DNA of 64,000 bases, taken from contig NW_019774714.1 of the NCBI RefSeq assembly GCF_001039355.2, positions 62,001 to 126,000 of the forward strand, in the 5' to 3' direction. The DNA comes from Lingula anatina (taxonomy: Eukaryota > Brachiopoda > Lingulata > Lingulida > Lingulidae). The position numbers and the translations under genes are program-made. Of the stretch, positions 61,516 through 64,000 are shown one piece after another. Numbering within the stretch: position 1 is the first letter of the stretch; every line of letters begins with the position of its first letter. The notes beneath the pieces are model-generated. The model saw only the letters and a list, made by a program, of their open reading frames with translations. It did no database searches and was not told the origin of the DNA.

Positions 61516-62560
61516 CTAATATGCACCTTTGTTCCATGCTTTGGAGCTATCTGCAGTCGACTTACAGACTGGTGATATGTATCAGGTGTCTTAACCCAAA
61601 TAAACAAGCTTATGCATGGTTCAATGAAGTTGCACCAGCATTCGTTGCCAGTAAGAGCTTATTTCTAAGCCACACATCAACTGATCTACACAGACAGAGC
61701 TGTGTGTGTATTTGTCAGTCATGTAAGATTTACAAATATTGATGTTATTATGGGATTTGGATTTGTATATTTATATATTCACTGCCTTGTAGATAAGCAC
61801 GCAACCAAAACTGTGGGAAATGAATTAAAGCAGTTCTGCTTTCTTCAGCACGGTTTTTAGAAAACAGACTGCTAATTAGCAAGCACATGCAAAGAGACTT
61901 GTTATCTCCAACTTTCCCAGAAGTAAATCACTCTTCCAAGAAGAAAATTCTGTCGGATCTTCATCCATATCTCATTTGAGGGGTTATGTGTCCCAGATTT
62001 ATGGATTGCTAAAAAAAGGAGGGATTGGTGTGAAGACTTCTTTTTGCCACGTTGTAAGGCACGCAAAATATCTTGTCATCAATACCATATTTTTATCGAA
62101 CTGCTCCCCTATTTCGGTTTTTTAATGTATTAATGGATAGAAGAGATGGATCTGACAAATAAAAAAAAAAGTTAACCTTTATTACTTATTGTGCATATTC
62201 AATTATTGAGACCACAAATAATTCACGATTTAAGACAGTCACACTGAAATCCATTGCAGTTTCTGACATAAGCGAGTTATTGGTGTGAAGGAGCACGTCA
62301 GATAAAATGCAGTTTTTTTCAATCAATTCAGTTTAGTGCTATTTCTTATTAAAACGGCCCGGTATATCTAAACGACCAAATACTTTAATGGGGAAAGAGC
62401 AAAAGACATGTCTTCACAAATTATTTTTCCCATGTGTTTTATCTTTTCTGAATATTTGCTGATTCCATCCTTTAGACAAACTAACGACGAGGCTGTAGAT
62501 ATTTCCGAAACTATGACTTTGATATGGTATTTTTCTTTTCTTGTTTTCTCTATATACTTT

Positions 62561-62877
62561 CAGGCCTACCCAACTACCAGACTCGGCACCGAATGATCCT
62601 GAATTCACCGGTAGATCAGACCACACTACCCGTTTTCAAGGTGTGTGTCAGATCGCATTACATAGTAGCATACCCTGAACAAATTTTGAGTGGTGATGCA
62701 ATGCATTTCAACCCAGCTGAGAATCGTCACTATCACATCGCGTACTAGGCAAGAGCGGTGTCGCGTCTGATACTGTTTAATGCGATCTGACACACACCTT
62801 GAAAACGGGTAGTGTTGTCCGATTTACCGGTGAATTCAGGATCATTCGGTGCCGAGCCTGGTAGTTGGGTAGGCCTG
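62561..62877. mobile_element. 317-bp foldback MITE with ~100-bp inverted arms and ACTTT target duplication
   Basis: The left arm 62561-62660 starts CAGGCCTACCCAACTACCAG and is matched by the reverse complement of 62778-62877 with only about four mismatches. The loop of 117 bases is unique. ACTTT stands directly outside both ends (62556-62560 and 62878-62882), which fits a 5-base target-site duplication. There is no transposase, so it is non-autonomous. High arm identity suggests recent insertion or arm homogenisation. The superfamily is not determined. Confidence 0.8.
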
Positions 62878-62882
62878 ACTTT

Positions 62883-64000
62883 TGAACTCAACATGAAATA
62901 CGTTTCACCTGAATTTACCATTCGTCATTTAGCACAGCGAGGATTGGAAAATGTAACTGCTTATTGTGACGTCGACCGTGTCTATCTGTCTATCATAATG
63001 TGCCACTTAGTACTGGTGTCATTGACCCTTTCTCCCAACAGTGTTGCTTTAATGGAATGACGCAGTTTATAAAACGGATTGTTGCTACCATCTTTGCAAA
63101 TTACACTCCCGGTGTCAAAAGCATAGACACACAAACGTCAATATCTCGGCGAAAAAATAAAACGAGATCCTCCCCCTATGTCAATTATCACATAACTGAT
63201 GAAATATCCCCGCAGCGTCTGTTCGAACGCACGTTCAGAGAAATTAAGTGCCCAGTAGTTCACTTGAGGTCAATGCAATTCACAGAGCGCAAACCTCGAT
63301 ATTTGAAGTTCCCATAGCCTTGGGAGTGATAATTCGGTATAACCTTTTGAATAAACTGGTTAGTGATTCAAATTGACGGCCAACGATAACCATTAGGATC
63401 GAACCATCGCTTTCATTATTTTCGCCTATACATGTGTCACTGTTCATATAGATCTGTGTTCCTGTTTGCTTGCTTGTTTTCTACCTAGCCCCACTCTGCC
63501 TGTTAGTCAAGAGTTTGGTGTGAAAATACCTTCTGTTTACTTCCATGAATATCTTCCACGCCACAGCGACAAGTGTCAAAATCAATTTCGAGAGATTAAA
63601 TATTTATAAATTGATCTTCCAACAGCTCAGAAGGTTCAACAGCTTAGTCGGTGGACAAGCAATCGGCAAAACGATCGACCTGAAACCACACATTCCCGTC
63701 TATACATGCATCCCTGTGTCTCGCAGATTGATCAAAACATATCTCGTATCAACTCATTCCGAATCTACGAATCTAGGAGATGGAGATAGCTAGATAAAAC
63801 CCGATTAATAAAAAGAGCGCTTTAGATGTTATTTTCAAAAGTCGCTCCATGGCATTTAACTTTAGGTTACTACCTAGTGCTACGTAAACTCACTTTGACA
63901 GAATGGCATGTCGAGTTATCGGGTGAAATGAAGGGTTATCAGCAAACACCCAGTTGCCTTTGACAGATTATGACAGGTCTCAGCCTATTACGGTATCATA
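62883..64000. other. Terminal stretch, nothing recognised
   Basis: Open frames of about 80-105 codons at 63000-63317 and 63545-63793 (plus) are seen but match no family I know and have no clear splice or start context. They are left unannotated as genes. Confidence 0.4.

Larger units (their letters stand above)
57717..62560. other. Non-coding tail, no gene recognised
   Basis: On the minus strand this region should be intron or 5' flank of the RGK gene, but no P-loop exon was found. Short open frames at 58031-58192 (minus) and 59689-59871 (plus) match no family. It contains a T run near 59294-59313, a 22-bp tandem repeat, and inverted-repeat elements listed separately. Confidence 0.45.

Noticed and set aside
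63000-63317. 105-codon frame near the end of the window
   Set aside because: No recognised domain, no clear start or splice context, and overlapping frames are also open.

Overview
The window reads as nuclear genomic DNA from a marine invertebrate animal. It has long non-coding stretches, abundant dinucleotide and trinucleotide microsatellites, many poly-C/poly-G runs, GT-AG introns, small non-autonomous transposon-like elements, and three recognisable animal gene families. I cannot fix the phylum from this sequence. A mollusc-like or lancelet-like genome with high heterozygosity fits best.

Layout: 1-24.4 kb has no gene I can support. It holds microsatellites, G/C homopolymers, a 25-N gap, a palindromic CA/TG block, a local repeat cluster near 11.4-12.85 kb and a dispersed repeat seen twice (20.3 and 22.9 kb). 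At 24.4-26.7 kb two bZIP genes lie head to head. A classical C/EBP (CEBPA/B/D/E type) is on the minus strand and a short C/EBP-gamma homologue (CEBPG) is on the plus strand. About 1 kb separates them, and this interval carries a perfect CRE, a C/EBP-binding-type site and three ETS cores. The arrangement parallels human CEBPA/CEBPG. A probable CEBPG 3' UTR follows to about 28.2 kb, then a decayed repeat cluster and a foldback element.

From 32.1 kb onwards the minus strand carries the 3' part of an RGK-family (Rad/Gem/Rem) small GTPase gene. The last exon (32096-32418) has the G5 motif and a basic C-terminus. An internal exon with the G4 motif NKMD occurs twice (39728-39903 and 51701-51876). 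The phases of the internal and last exons fit exactly. The exons encoding the P-loop and switch regions were not found and probably lie beyond position 64000.

The internal exon is present twice because a block of about 11.5 kb (34242-45788) is repeated as 45791-57716, with a single N at the join. The 599-bp repeat at 11.4-12.6 kb is also joined by a single N. Both look like unmerged contig ends or alleles placed in tandem, not real duplications. The 57.7-64 kb tail has no recognised gene but contains a 317-bp foldback element with about 100-bp inverted arms and a 5-bp target-site duplication, plus other hairpins.

Functionally, the C/EBP and C/EBP-gamma products are expected to heterodimerise through their leucine zippers, with gamma lacking activation domains. 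The RGK protein would act separately, at the plasma membrane on voltage-gated calcium channels and the cytoskeleton.
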